From assembly GCA_033557465.1 (NCBI GenBank), contig CM066047.1, forward strand, positions 7,192,001 to 7,256,000: a stretch of 64,000 bases of DNA, read 5' to 3'. This stretch comes from Ichthyophis bannanicus (lineage: Eukaryota > Chordata > Amphibia > Gymnophiona > Ichthyophiidae). The translations under genes and the position numbers were made by a program. The notes below the pieces were generated by a model. It searched no databases. It saw only the letters and a program-made list of their open reading frames with translations, and had not been told where the DNA came from. The first letter of the stretch is position 1. Every line of letters begins with the position of its first letter. Below are positions 32,073-41,403 of this stretch, piece by piece.

Positions 32073-34304
32073 TTATGTTGTGTAGGGGGCTCTAGTAGGG
32101 GATGGGGGATGGCTTCTTAGAGTCAGGGAAGCAGCTTGAGAGAAATGGAGCAGAAAGGTGGTGTTTTTTTTTTTTATTTTATATTTAAGTTTCCAATACA
32201 ACAATTGAAAAAGAATACAAAGGAAAAAGGGGGGGAAATACCAAATACACAAGAAATATAAACCACATATAATCCCAATAACATATTCGCCCCATTTAAG
32301 AGGTGGTGTTTTATTGCTTTCTGGAATTGTAGGTGGTCTCGGATCTCGGATCGCTCTGATTTCTGGAGGGAGGTCGTTCCAACATTTTGGTGCGTAGTGG
32401 GCAAAAGTTCTTCTCCTGGTTGTTTGTGAGCACTTTATGGAGTCTTTAGGAATAGACAGAGTGTTGTCTGTTGCTGTCCTTCTGGATCTGGTTTTTGGAG
32501 TAGGTGTGATGAGTTCCTTGAGAGAATTGGGGGCGATGTTGTTGATAATCTTGAATGTTATTAGAAGAATCTTATATGTTAGCCTGGAGTATATCGGTAA
32601 CCAATGGAGATCCTTAAGTATTGGTGTGATATGGTCTGATCTGGCTCGACCGCAGAGGACACGGGCGGCGGCGTTCATAGCTTGTTGGAGAGGATTGAGA
32701 GCGCTCTTTGGTAGGCCATACAAGATTAAGTTTGCGTAATCTAAATGTGGTAGTATGAGGGCCTGGAAGATGGTTCGGAAGTCGTCAGCAGGTAGCATAG
32801 GTCTGAGATGTCTCAGTGTTCTAATTTTGTTGTAGATGGACCTGGTGATGTTTTTTATGTGTTCCTTGAAATCGAGATGCTGGTCCAGGGTAATGCCGAG
32901 ATAGCGTATGGCATTACGGTTTGGAAGCTCCGCATCTCTTACTCTTAGGATGGAGGGAGGAGAGAAGCTTTTGTTCCTTGATATGAAGAGTACCTCTGTT
33001 TTCTTGAAATTAATGTGGAGGTTTTGGGTAGTTAGCCAGTCTGTGATTGCATCGAAACAGTTGACAAGGTTGGTGAATTCCGGGTGTTTGACTTTGAACG
33101 GGGTAAATAGCAAAACATCATTGGCGTAAATTAGGGTAGAAACATTGAAAGATCGGATGATGTTGCATATCGGCTGCATATAGATATTGAACAGCAGAGC
33201 CGATAGGGAGGAACCTTGTGGGAAACCTTGTTGTTGGTGGAATGGTGCCGAAGTTTTAGAAACAACCCGGACTTGTTGCCAGCGATCAGCTAGGTAAGAT
33301 TTACACCACTCCCAGGCAAGGCCGTGAATGCCCTTTTCCAGGAGGCGGGTATGTAGCTGGTTGTGATTGACAGAATCGAAGGCAGCTGAGATATCCAGGA
33401 AGATGAGGGCGAAACCATTTTCTGTGTTGTCAATTCCTCTATTCAGGGTGTTGGTGAGGGTGGTGAGCAGAGTTTCTATTCCATGCGATTCTCTAAATCC
33501 GTGCTGGCAGGGGTCGAGGGGGGCGGCTGCTATGTCTATATGTTGTTGGATTTGTCTGTAGACGACTTTCTCGATTATTTTAGCGAGTAGAGGAATGCTC
33601 GAGATGGGTCGGTAAGATTCTGTCTTTGCTGGGTCGAGTCTGCAGTTCTTTAGGAGGGGTCTTATTGAAGTTTGTTTGAGTAAAGAGGAGAATGAGCCAG
33701 TTGCAAAAGATAGACGGATAATGTTTAGTAGAATTGGGCTGAGTTCAACTCGAAGGGTCCTCATCCAGTGTGCTGGGCAGGGGTCGTTTGGGGCTGTTGA
33801 GGTGTTGATGCTGGCAATGAGGTCTTGGATAATCTTCTCAGCAGGGGGGGTAAAATGTGTGAGTGATATTTGTGAGGTGGGAGTTTGGTAGGGAGGGGAC
33901 ACTGTTGGTGCTAGCTGATTACTTGCTGTGAGGGATTTGGATTGTAGGAAGTCGGCATATGACTGGGGGGGAATTGGGACAAGTTGGGTGGGGGAGGGTT
34001 CCTTGATTAGGGATTTCGCTAGGTTGAATAGGTCTCTAGGTTTATTGATTGAGCGTTGGAGGAGCTGGGCGTGGTATTCACTCATTCTGAAATATATCCT
34101 CTCACGGTGAGACTTCAGGAGTTCAAGGTAGGCTAATTTGTGGGTCTGGGATCGGGAGCATCTCCACTTCCTCTCGTGCTTCCTGAGTTCAATGAGGGAG
34201 GCGCGGAGTTCTGCTGAGAACCATGGAGCATGTTGTCTTCTACTTTTACATCTGTTGTGGGTTTCTGAGTTATTGGAGGATGTTGGGTAGGCAAATTCTT
34301 TCAA
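32073..34304 (-). CDS. L2-clade ORF2, 743 codons, catalytic YADD changed to YAND
   Basis: A long open frame for the linker, RT and C-terminal domain of an L2 LINE. RT landmarks are YRPISSIPLLAKIIEKV (231-247), QHGFRESHGIETLL (267-280), motif A FLDISAAFDSVNH (302-314), motif B GFPQGSSLSALLFN (360-373) and motif C YANDVLLF (393-400). Motif C should be YADD; the codon at 33120-33122 reads AAT on the minus strand, replacing the first catalytic Asp with Asn, which should abolish polymerisation. The start shown is TTG and the frame is open further 5'. Its last ~70 codons (after RAIRDP) follow a frameshift into the small insertion at 32168-32300 and are not L2. The usual C-terminus is in the next frame. 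Confidence 0.8.
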   Translation of the reverse strand: MKEFAYPTSSNNSETHNRCKSRRQHAPWFSAELRASLIELRKHERKWRCSRSQTHKLAYLELLKSHRERIYFRMSEYHAQLLQRSINKPRDLFNLAKSLIKEPSPTQLVPIPPQSYADFLQSKSLTASNQLAPTVSPPYQTPTSQISLTHFTPPAEKIIQDLIASINTSTAPNDPCPAHWMRTLRVELSPILLNIIRLSFATGSFSSLLKQTSIRPLLKNCRLDPAKTESYRPISSIPLLAKIIEKVVYRQIQQHIDIAAAPLDPCQHGFRESHGIETLLTTLTNTLNRGIDNTENGFALIFLDISAAFDSVNHNQLHTRLLEKGIHGLAWEWCKSYLADRWQQVRVVSKTSAPFHQQQGFPQGSSLSALLFNIYMQPICNIIRSFNVSTLIYANDVLLFTPFKVKHPEFTNLVNCFDAITDWLTTQNLHINFKKTEVLFISRNKSFSPPSILRVRDAELPNRNAIRYLGITLDQHLDFKEHIKNITRSIYNKIRTLRHLRPMLPADDFRTIFQALILPHLDYANLILYGLPKSALNPLQQAMNAAARVLCGRARSDHITPILKDLHWLPIYSRLTYKILLITFKIINNIAPNSLKELITPTPKTRSRRTATDNTLSIPKDSIKCSQTTRRRTFAHYAPKCWNDLPPEIRAIRDPRPPTIPESNKTPPLKWGEYVIGIICGLYFLCIWYFPPFFLCILFQLLYWKLKYKIKKKNTTFLLHFSQAASLTLRSHPPSPTRAPYTT
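32168..32300 (-). mobile_element. Short poly(A)-tailed retroinsertion with 12-bp TSD
   Basis: 133 bp that begin with a T run on the plus strand, so a poly(A) tail on the minus strand. They are flanked by aggtggtgtttt at 32156-32167 and 32301-32312. Minus-strand sequence before the tail (ttgtattggaaacttaaata, then taaaataaaaa) looks like the 3' end of an L1-type LINE or a transcript. A long TSD plus poly(A) indicates target-primed insertion by L1-like machinery, unlike the L2, CR1 and RTE elements around it. Confidence 0.75.
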
Positions 34305-34331
34305 TGTGTTGTTCCAGTTGGTGGTTGTGAA

Positions 34332-36245
34332 ATAAAGACCTTTTCAAGTACATTCGTAGCAAAAAACCTGTGAGAGAGTCAGTTGGTCCATTAGACGATA
34401 AAGGGGTTAAAGGAGCACTAAGAGGCGACAAGGCAATAGCGGAGAGACTGAATGAATTCTTTGCTTCGGTCTTTACTGAGGAAGATGTAGGGATGTTACC
34501 CATGATGGAAGTGGTATTTAAAGGTGTGGAAGAATTGAAGGAAATATCGATACATCGGGAAGATGTCTTACAACTAGTAGATAAACTGAAGAGTAGCAAA
34601 TCACCTGGGCTGGATGGTATACATCCAAGGGTGTTGAAAGAACTGAAATATGAGATTGCAGACCTGCTATCAGTAATCTGTGAACTATCATTAAAATCAT
34701 CTCTAATACCTGAAGATTGGAGGATCGCCAAGGTAACACCAATTTTTAAAAAGGGTTCCAGGGGTGATCCGGGAAACTACAGACTGGTGAGCCTGACGTC
34801 AGTACCGGGAAAAATGGTAGAAACCATCATAAAGAATAAAATTACTCAGCATGTAGACAGTCACAACCTAATGGGAGACAGCCAACATGGCTTTAGACAA
34901 GGAAGATCTTGTCTTACTAATCTGTTATATTTTTTTGAAGGAGTGAATAAACAGGTGGACAAAGGTGAGTCGGTTGATATTGTGTATCTGGACTTTCAGA
35001 AAGCCTTTGACAAGGTCCCTCATCAGAGACTTTTGGCAAAACTAAAGAGTCATGGGATAGGAGGCAGTGTACTATTGTGGATCAGGAACTGGTTAAAAGA
35101 GAGAAAGCAGAGGGTAGGGCTAAATGGCCAATTTTCCCAATGGAGAAAGGTGAATAGTGGTGTACCCCAGGGATCTGTGCTGGGTCTGCTGCTTTTTGAC
35201 ATATTCATAAATGACCTGGAAAGTGGAATAACGAGTGAGGTTATCAAATTTGCAGATGACACAAAACTATTTAAAGTTGTTAAAACCGAAGAGGATTGTG
35301 AAAAATTGCAAGAGGATCTTGATAAATTGGAAGGCTGGGCATCAAAATGGCAGATGAAATTTAATGTGGACAAGTGCAAGGTTATGCACCTAGGGAAGAA
35401 CAACCCAAACTATGGCTACACGATGCAAGGTTCCACATTAGGAACCACCACCCAGGAAAAAGATTTAGGCGTCATTGTGGATACCATGTTAAAACCCTCG
35501 GCCCAGTGTGCAGCGGCAGCCAAGAGAGCAAACAGAATGCTAGGTATGATAAGGAAAGGAATGGAAAATAAAACAAAAGATATTATAATGCCTCTATATC
35601 GTTCCATGGTGAGACCACACCTTGAATATTGTGTGCAATTCTGGTCGCCGTATCTTAAAAAGGATATAGCGATTTTAGAAAAGGTTCAGAGAAGAGCCAC
35701 CAAAATGGTAAAGGGGATGGAAGGATACTCCTATGAAGAAAGGCTAAAAAGGTTAGGGCTCTTTAAACTGGAAAAGAGACGGCTGAGGGGAGATTTGATA
35801 GAAGTCTATAAATTAATGAACGGAATGGAACGGGTAAACGTAGATCGATTGTTTACATTATCAGAATATAGAAAGACTAGGGGACATGCAATGAAGCTAC
35901 AGGGTAAACTATTTAAGACCAATAATAGAAAATATTTTTTCACTCAACGTGTAATCAAACTCTGGAATTTGTTACCGGAGGATGTAGTAAAAGCTGTTAG
36001 TGTAGCTGGGTTTAAAAAAGGTTTGGACAAGTTCCTGGAGGAAAGGTCCATAAACCATTATTAAGAAGTGACCGAAGATATCAATGCTTGACCCAGTACA
36101 AGCATTGTGGAACTTGTGTCTCTTGGGGAAACTGCTAGGTACATATGACCTAGATTGGCCACTGTTGGAAACAGAATACTGGGCTTGATGGACCTTGGTC
36201 TGACCCAGTATGGCATATCTTATGTTCTTATGTTCTTATGTTCTT
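34332..36245 (+). mobile_element. Nest II core: CR1-A, RT to 3' end
   Basis: A 5'-truncated CR1-A copy inserted in the minus-strand L2. It begins at the end of the linker (LFKYIRSKKPVRESVG pattern, 34340) and ends with the 3' octamer repeat (cttatgttcttatgttctta, 36220-36245). It is the best-preserved CR1 in the window and the youngest layer of nest II by position. It lacks the endonuclease, so it could not move by itself. Confidence 0.9.
34370..36064 (+). CDS. CR1-A reverse transcriptase, 564-codon open frame
   Basis: An uninterrupted frame (open from about 34335; the shown start is GTG) with the whole RT: GNYRLVSLTSVPGKMVETI (136-154), DSQHGFRQGRSCLTNLL (170-186), motif A YLDFQKAFDKV (206-216), motif B SGVPQGSVLGLLLF (263-276), motif C FADD (294-297), then thumb NRMLGMIRKGMENKTKD and C-terminus ending LEERSINHY. 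Motif B has GLLLF where the other copies have GPLLF. All catalytic aspartates are present. Without endonuclease or 5' UTR it is a dead-on-arrival copy. It is probably not expressed as a protein. Confidence 0.85.
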   Translation: MRESVGPLDDKGVKGALRGDKAIAERLNEFFASVFTEEDVGMLPMMEVVFKGVEELKEISIHREDVLQLVDKLKSSKSPGLDGIHPRVLKELKYEIADLLSVICELSLKSSLIPEDWRIAKVTPIFKKGSRGDPGNYRLVSLTSVPGKMVETIIKNKITQHVDSHNLMGDSQHGFRQGRSCLTNLLYFFEGVNKQVDKGESVDIVYLDFQKAFDKVPHQRLLAKLKSHGIGGSVLLWIRNWLKERKQRVGLNGQFSQWRKVNSGVPQGSVLGLLLFDIFINDLESGITSEVIKFADDTKLFKVVKTEEDCEKLQEDLDKLEGWASKWQMKFNVDKCKVMHLGKNNPNYGYTMQGSTLGTTTQEKDLGVIVDTMLKPSAQCAAAAKRANRMLGMIRKGMENKTKDIIMPLYRSMVRPHLEYCVQFWSPYLKKDIAILEKVQRRATKMVKGMEGYSYEERLKRLGLFKLEKRRLRGDLIEVYKLMNGMERVNVDRLFTLSEYRKTRGHAMKLQGKLFKTNNRKYFFTQRVIKLWNLLPEDVVKAVSVAGFKKGLDKFLEERSINHY

Positions 36246-36395
36246 CTTCAAGGTTGGCAGACTTCTGATGTAGGGTCGGAAGAACCTTTTTGGAGAACTC
36301 TCATATGGCAAGAGGTCTGGGGCGTGGTGTGGCTGAGGGTCTAGTGGCATCGTTAGGCATCATTAAAATCATCTATAATACCTGAAGATTGGAGG

Positions 36396-37726
36396 ATGGC
36401 CAATGTAACGCCAATTTTTAAAAAGAGTTCCAGAGGTGATCAGGGAAACTACATACCGGTGAGCCTGACGTCAGTACCAGGACAAATGGTAGAAACTATC
36501 ATAAAGAATAAAATTACTGAACATGTAGATAGCCATGGCTTAATGGGAGACAGCCAACATGGCTTTAGCCAAAGAAGGTCTTGTCTTACTAATCTATTAC
36601 GTTTTTTTGAAGGTGTGAATAAACAGGTAGACAAAGGTGAGTTAGTTGATATGGTGTATCTGGACTTTCAGAAAGCCTTTGACAAGGTCTCTCTTCGCAA
36701 AACTAAAAAGTCATGGGATAGGAGGTGATATACTATTGTGGATCAGGAACTGGTTACAAGATAGAAAGCAGAGGGTAGGGCTAAATGGCCAATTTTCCCA
36801 ATGGAGAAAGGTGAATAGTGGTGTACCCCAGGGATCTGTGCTGGGTCCGCTGCTTTTTGACATATTCATAAATTACCTGGAAAAGGGAATAACGAGTGAG
36901 GTTATCAAATTTGCAGATGACACAAAACTATTTAAAGTTGTTAAAACCCAAGAGAATTGCAGAAAATTGCAAGAGGATCTTGATAAACTGGAAGTCTGGG
37001 CATCCAAATGGCAGATGAAATTTAATGTGGACAAGTGCAAAGTTATGCACCTAGGGAAGAACAACCCAAACTATGGTTACATGATGCAAGGTTCCACATT
37101 GGGAACCACCAACCAGGAAAAAGATTTAGGCGTCATTGTGGATAACATGTTAAAACCCTCGGCCCAGTGTGCAGCGGCGGCCAAGAGAGCAAATAGAATG
37201 CTAGGTATCATAAGGAAAGGAATGGAAAATAAAACAAAAGATATTATAATGCCTCTATATCGTTCCATGATGAGACCACACCTTGAATATTGTGTGCAAT
37301 TCTGGTCGCCGTATCTTTAAAAAGATATAGCGCTATTAGAAAAGGTTTCAGAGAAGAGCCACCAAAATGGTAAATGGGATGGAAGGATACTCCTATGAAG
37401 AGAGGCTAAAAAGGTTAGGGCTCTTCAACCTGGAAAAAATATGGCTGAGGGGAGATATGATAAAGGTCTATAAATTAATGAATGGAGTGGAACGGGTAAA
37501 CGTAGATCAATTATTTGCGTCATCGAACTATAAAAGGACTAGGGGACATGCAACGAAGCTACAGGGTAACCTATCTAAGACTAATAGGAGAAAATATTTT
37601 TTCAGTCAACATGTAATCAAACTCTGGAATTTGTTACCGGAGGATGTAGTAAAAGCTGTTAGTTTAGCTGGGTTTAAAATAGGTTTGGACAAGTTCCTGG
37701 AGGAAAGATCCATAAACCATTATTAA
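36396..37726 (+). pseudogene. CR1-A reverse transcriptase (nest II outer, 3' half)
   Basis: Three ORFs in sequence: 36396-36728 (fingers to motif A, MVYLDFQKAFDKV), 36646-37320 (motif B SGVPQGSVLGPLLF, motif C FADD, thumb RANRMLGIIRKGME) and 37367-37726 (C-terminus to LEERSINHY). Frame breaks at the deletion near 36690 and at a stop near 37318. Similar in length and text to the inner copy at 34.3-36.2 kb, which allows a direct comparison of decay. Confidence 0.85.
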
Positions 37727-37905
37727 AAGGGACACGAGATATCAATGCTTGACCCAATACAAGAACTGAGGAACCTGTGTCTTTTGGGGAGACTGCTAGG
37801 TACGTATGACCTAGATTGGCCACTATTGGAAACAGGATACTGGGCTTGATGGTCCTTGGTCTGATCCAGTATGGCATATCTTATGTTCTTATGTTCTTAA
37901 TATCA

Positions 37906-40787
37906 GCAGTAAGCTGGATAGTGGTGTCGGTGGCTGGTCAATCAAGATATTCAGCAGCAAAACCAGATATCTTCCGCCACTGAATATCCAGTCTCAGTTA
38001 AAGTAGTGGCGACTAAACTTTTTATTAGGCCTAACCACAATATACTAATATACTCACCCACCAACCCTCCCCAGTTGATTATTTTCCAGCTAATTCCATG
38101 TTCTTTGAAGATGCAAAAAAGCAGGGTTTATTGGTATTTTCTTACCTCAGATACTATTCCTGGGTATCTTGTCTGTATGTTTTCTCACTTAGGAGCCATC
38201 AGCACAGAAAAGGTACAAAAACTGACTGTAAGATGCCAGGGGAGGGGTGAAAGAATACCAGGGAAGTGGTGGTTTTTTAGTGATTACCCAAAAGACATCT
38301 TTTTTTAGGTTCTTTTGTATCTGAGTGTTTTATTGATGTTACAGTTAAAAAGCTAAATTCAGAAGTTCTAGTTATAGTATTGTCACAGTTTCCAGTGCAT
38401 AGACTCTGTTTGAAAAAATGCAAAAAAACAGCACCTCTAGAGAAGGTACAAAACAGGGACAAGCACATCACCCACCCAAAGCCAAAAATCCATTAATGAT
38501 TGCTCAGAGCCCCTCCATGTGTGCATTCAGTGTGTCTCCAAACTAAGGGATGGGGGGGGGGGGTGCAGGATACTTACTATTTACGCAAGGCAGCAAAAGA
38601 GATAGCAAGGCCCTGTCCTCCTACATTGCAAAGTGCGCCTCATCTCTACAGCCCGTATTTCTAGTGCTCTGGGGAAATAATTGATACTGTTCATTTATTC
38701 ACGCTCATTATTTGCTCTCTAATGTTCATTTTTTTAAAAACCTGTCTTGCCAGCACATGTCTACCATATTTCCAATGACCCAAGACGGGTCCTAATGTAA
38801 GGACCTTACAGAATAAGGCCTAAGTGGAGCAATCTTCTGGCGAATCTGTCTTTCAGTGCAATGACCTCTCATAGCACTAAAGCAAAGGTCAGTCCTTACG
38901 CAGTCCTCTATGGAGCTCCGCCAGCTGTTCCCGAAGAAGGGCCTTCCCCAGAGTTGGTTCAAGGTGTTCATGTCCTAGGCAGACCTTACACTTTACATCG
39001 CCCCTCATACCCCACCCCCCAGCTGTGAAAAGCTACTGTTTAGCTTTGAATGCCCTGCTCTTTGCCCCAGATGACCACTTAGTCTAATGGTTGGGCCGGC
39101 CCTGTTCCCAAGTTCTCCGTCCCCTTTCCAAACACTTATGAATTCCAAATTAAAACCACCAGTCTGTTTTGGAAAGTCATTCCCTTCCACAAAAGTCACA
39201 AGATTATCAGCATTTTTTAAACACTGGTTGCTGTATTTTAAACATACTTATTTTCAATGCCATTGTAAAGATCGATGAGGGGCACTGAAAATCCACTGCT
39301 GCAGCCCAGGGCCGGCCCAACCAGCGGGCAAACTAGGCGTCACATAGGGAGGCTGCTTCTGGGAGTCAGCAAAGTTCAAAGCCTTCTAAGTCAAACAATA
39401 GATTCTGACAGCCAAGGGGTGTTTAAGACTTAGGGTTTTCCTAGGATGTCAACGCCTTGGAGCAACTCTCGGGCCAGCCCTGCTGTAACGATATTCAGCC
39501 CTTATGAGTTATGTGAGGCCAAGAAGACGCCTTTATGCCTTTATACAATTACCCCATGAAACCGGCAGGTATCAGCCCCTGAGCATCCGAGACCTTTTCC
39601 GTGTGGGATAATTTTATCAGCAGGCAAAGTCTTTATACAGTTACCCTTCACCTGCATAGCGAAGCCTCTTTTCTGGCCTAAATTAAGCTTCTTGTCTCTC
39701 TGGATAACAGATCAAAGTCCAGTGAAACTCCCTTGCTGGCACTAGACGGATAGCATTGAAACATTTATAGGAACTTTTCAGGAGCACCATCGGTATCATA
39801 TTATGGATAGGGGACTTTGGGGGGCATTTTCAGGGGTGACGGCCAGAAGACTTATTGCAGCTGATTGTCACCGCTTTAATTTTGCTCCGAATATGCAGTG
39901 CTAGGACCATATCCAGCATTAGCCCTGAATATCTAGGTTATCCGGCGAGCGTTTTAGCATCCAGTCAGCCACTGGCCAAACAGCTAAACCAGCTAATGTT
40001 AGGCCAACTTTCATTTCACCTAACTGTAGCCAGTTTTATTAACCAGCCAGAGACTGAACATCGTTGCTGCATGGTTAACTCTGCTGCTGCCCTGGAGCGC
40101 CCGATGCCAAGCACTTAGCATCAGGGTGTACAAAACGGGTAGCAGGGGAGCTTCAGTGGCACTAAACAGTTTAATGCTACGGAATATCTCACTGACCACG
40201 GCTTAACTGATTAACAGGGCTGCTGACCGGATAAACCACTTTGAATACACCCCCTAATCTCAGAATATTTATTTTAGAACTTTTATTTCTCTTCTGAGAT
40301 TCTTCAGAAGGAAACTGGATCCAAGATAAATATTATTCCCATTGCTGCAACTTTTACTGCAGGCCTTGAGCCTAAGATTTTTTCGCCATTTCACGCCTTT
40401 GGGGGAAGCTTAGCAAAGTATGGCCTAAGTCCTGTTTCCCAACAGTTTTCTCCCAGACTGGCTCTGCAGACAAAATCTTAGAAAATATCAACCTAAGAAT
40501 AAGCAAATTCAAACATATTACATGGGATTTTATAGGCTATTTAACAGAAACATTGCATGTGATTTAAATTCTCCAGTGCATCTGGTATTTTATTGATGCA
40601 CTTAGGTACCTTGATAACATGTGAAAGTAAACAGTGCATTCAATATTCAAAAAGACTGATGCAATCAGCACTGACACTGACCGTGTAAGTCTTCTATTTT
40701 TACATTTCTTCGGATTATACATATCACGTTGATCTGTTCACCATTGTACAAATACAACTAATTCCTCTGCTCAGAGCAGGGCTTAGT
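37906..40787. other. Mostly unassigned; short hAT-like element and possible TIR element inside
   Basis: About 2.9 kb without a recognisable gene. 39307-39482 is listed separately. 39820-40258 begins gggggcattttcagggg and ends gaatacaccccctaat, which may be eroded terminal inverted repeats. A ggccggccctg end at about 39091-39104 resembles an hAT right terminus without a visible left partner. A poly-G run (38552-38562) is present. Confidence 0.3.
39307..39482. mobile_element. hAT-like MITE, 176 bp
   Basis: It starts CAGGGCCGGCCCAACC and ends GGGCCAGCCCTG, forming terminal inverted repeats of about 12 bp. The flanking 8-mers ctgcagcc (39299-39306) and ctgtaacg (39483-39490) match at 5 of 8 positions, compatible with an aged 8-bp hAT duplication. 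No ORF. Confidence 0.6.
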
Positions 40788-40958
40788 CAGTGGTTCCCAA
40801 CCCAGTCCTTGGGTACCCCCAGGCTGGTCAGGTTTTCAGGATATCCACAATGAATATGCATCAGATAGATCTGCATACACTGCTTCCATTTCATGTATAT
40901 TCATTGTGGATATCCTGACTGGCCCGGGGGTCACAGAGCACTGAGTTGAGAACTACTG
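40788..40958. mobile_element. hAT-like MITE with internal inverted arms
   Basis: It starts CAGTGGTTCCCAACCCAGTC and ends with gttgagaactactg, its inverted partner. Inside, tttcaggatatccacaatga and its complement (tcattgtggatatcctgac, 40897 on) form a long hairpin. It has the same inner design as 52132-52324 (tttcaggatat...aatgaatatgca). The flanking 8-mers are poor matches. Confidence 0.7.
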
Positions 40959-41044
40959 GGTTAGATGTTAGCCAGAAATGACTGTAAAGTTATCCAAAGA
41001 GCCACATAATCCAGCTGTTTAAATTATGCCGGAGAAATATGAGG

Positions 41045-41302
41045 GTCTAGCACCATGGAACGATACAGAGGCATTATGATGTCATCCTTTGTTTTATTCT
41101 CCATTCCTTTCCTTATGATACTTAGCATTCTATTTGCTCTCTTGGCCGCTGCTGCACACTGGGCAGAGGGCTTCAACATATTATCCTTGATGACACCTAA
41201 ATCATTTTTCTAGGTGGTGGTTCCTTCCATTGTGTAACTGTAGTTTGGGTTGTTCTTTCCTTAGTGCATAAATTTGCACTTGTCCACATTAAATTTCATC
41301 TG
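41045..41302 (-). mobile_element. CR1-A thumb fragment, minus strand
   Basis: The complement of the CR1-A region coding HLGKxxPNYSYT...KPSAQCAAAAKRANRML. It lies head-to-head against the start of the CR1-B copy at 41303, with no spacer. It could be a 5' inversion junction or an independent insertion. Confidence 0.8.
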
Positions 41303-41403
41303 TGAGGGTTGCATAGCAGAGATGGCATTCATCTGTCCAAGAAAGGTTGATGTGTCTTCAGTAGCAGGCTGGCTAATCTACTGAAGAGGGCTTTAAACTA
41401 AAT

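Larger units (their letters stand above)
31788..36360 (-). mobile_element. Nest II middle: L2-A LINE, minus strand
   Basis: The 3' tail is at 31788 (TTTA repeat, then tatataccgcactatttg) and the main ORF at 34304-32073. The 5' portion resumes beyond the inner CR1-A at 36246-36360 (complement PNDATRPSATPRPRP-like). Two later insertions lie inside it: a poly(A) element (32168-32300) and CR1-A (34332-36245). It is inserted antisense in the outer CR1-A. Confidence 0.85.
31656..37905 (+). mobile_element. Nest II outer: CR1-A, split by L2 (-)
   Basis: CR1-A starts at 31656 with LQLFDKLKSSKLPGLDGI, reaches ICELS at 31787 and continues at 36358 with LKSSIIPEDWRMANVTP. The direct repeat atcat flanks the insertion (31783-31787 and about 36359-36363). 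The 3' half extends through FADDTKLF near 36920 to a 3' UTR ending in repeated ttatgttc octamers at 37880-37900. A small deletion near 36690 removes the codons between KAFDKV and the next helix and shifts the frame. Confidence 0.9.

Noticed and set aside
32073..32300. Hydrophobic C-terminal tail of the L2 ORF as a membrane anchor
   Set aside because: This part is encoded by the 133-bp retroinsertion read after a frameshift. The normal L2 C-terminus is in the adjacent frame.
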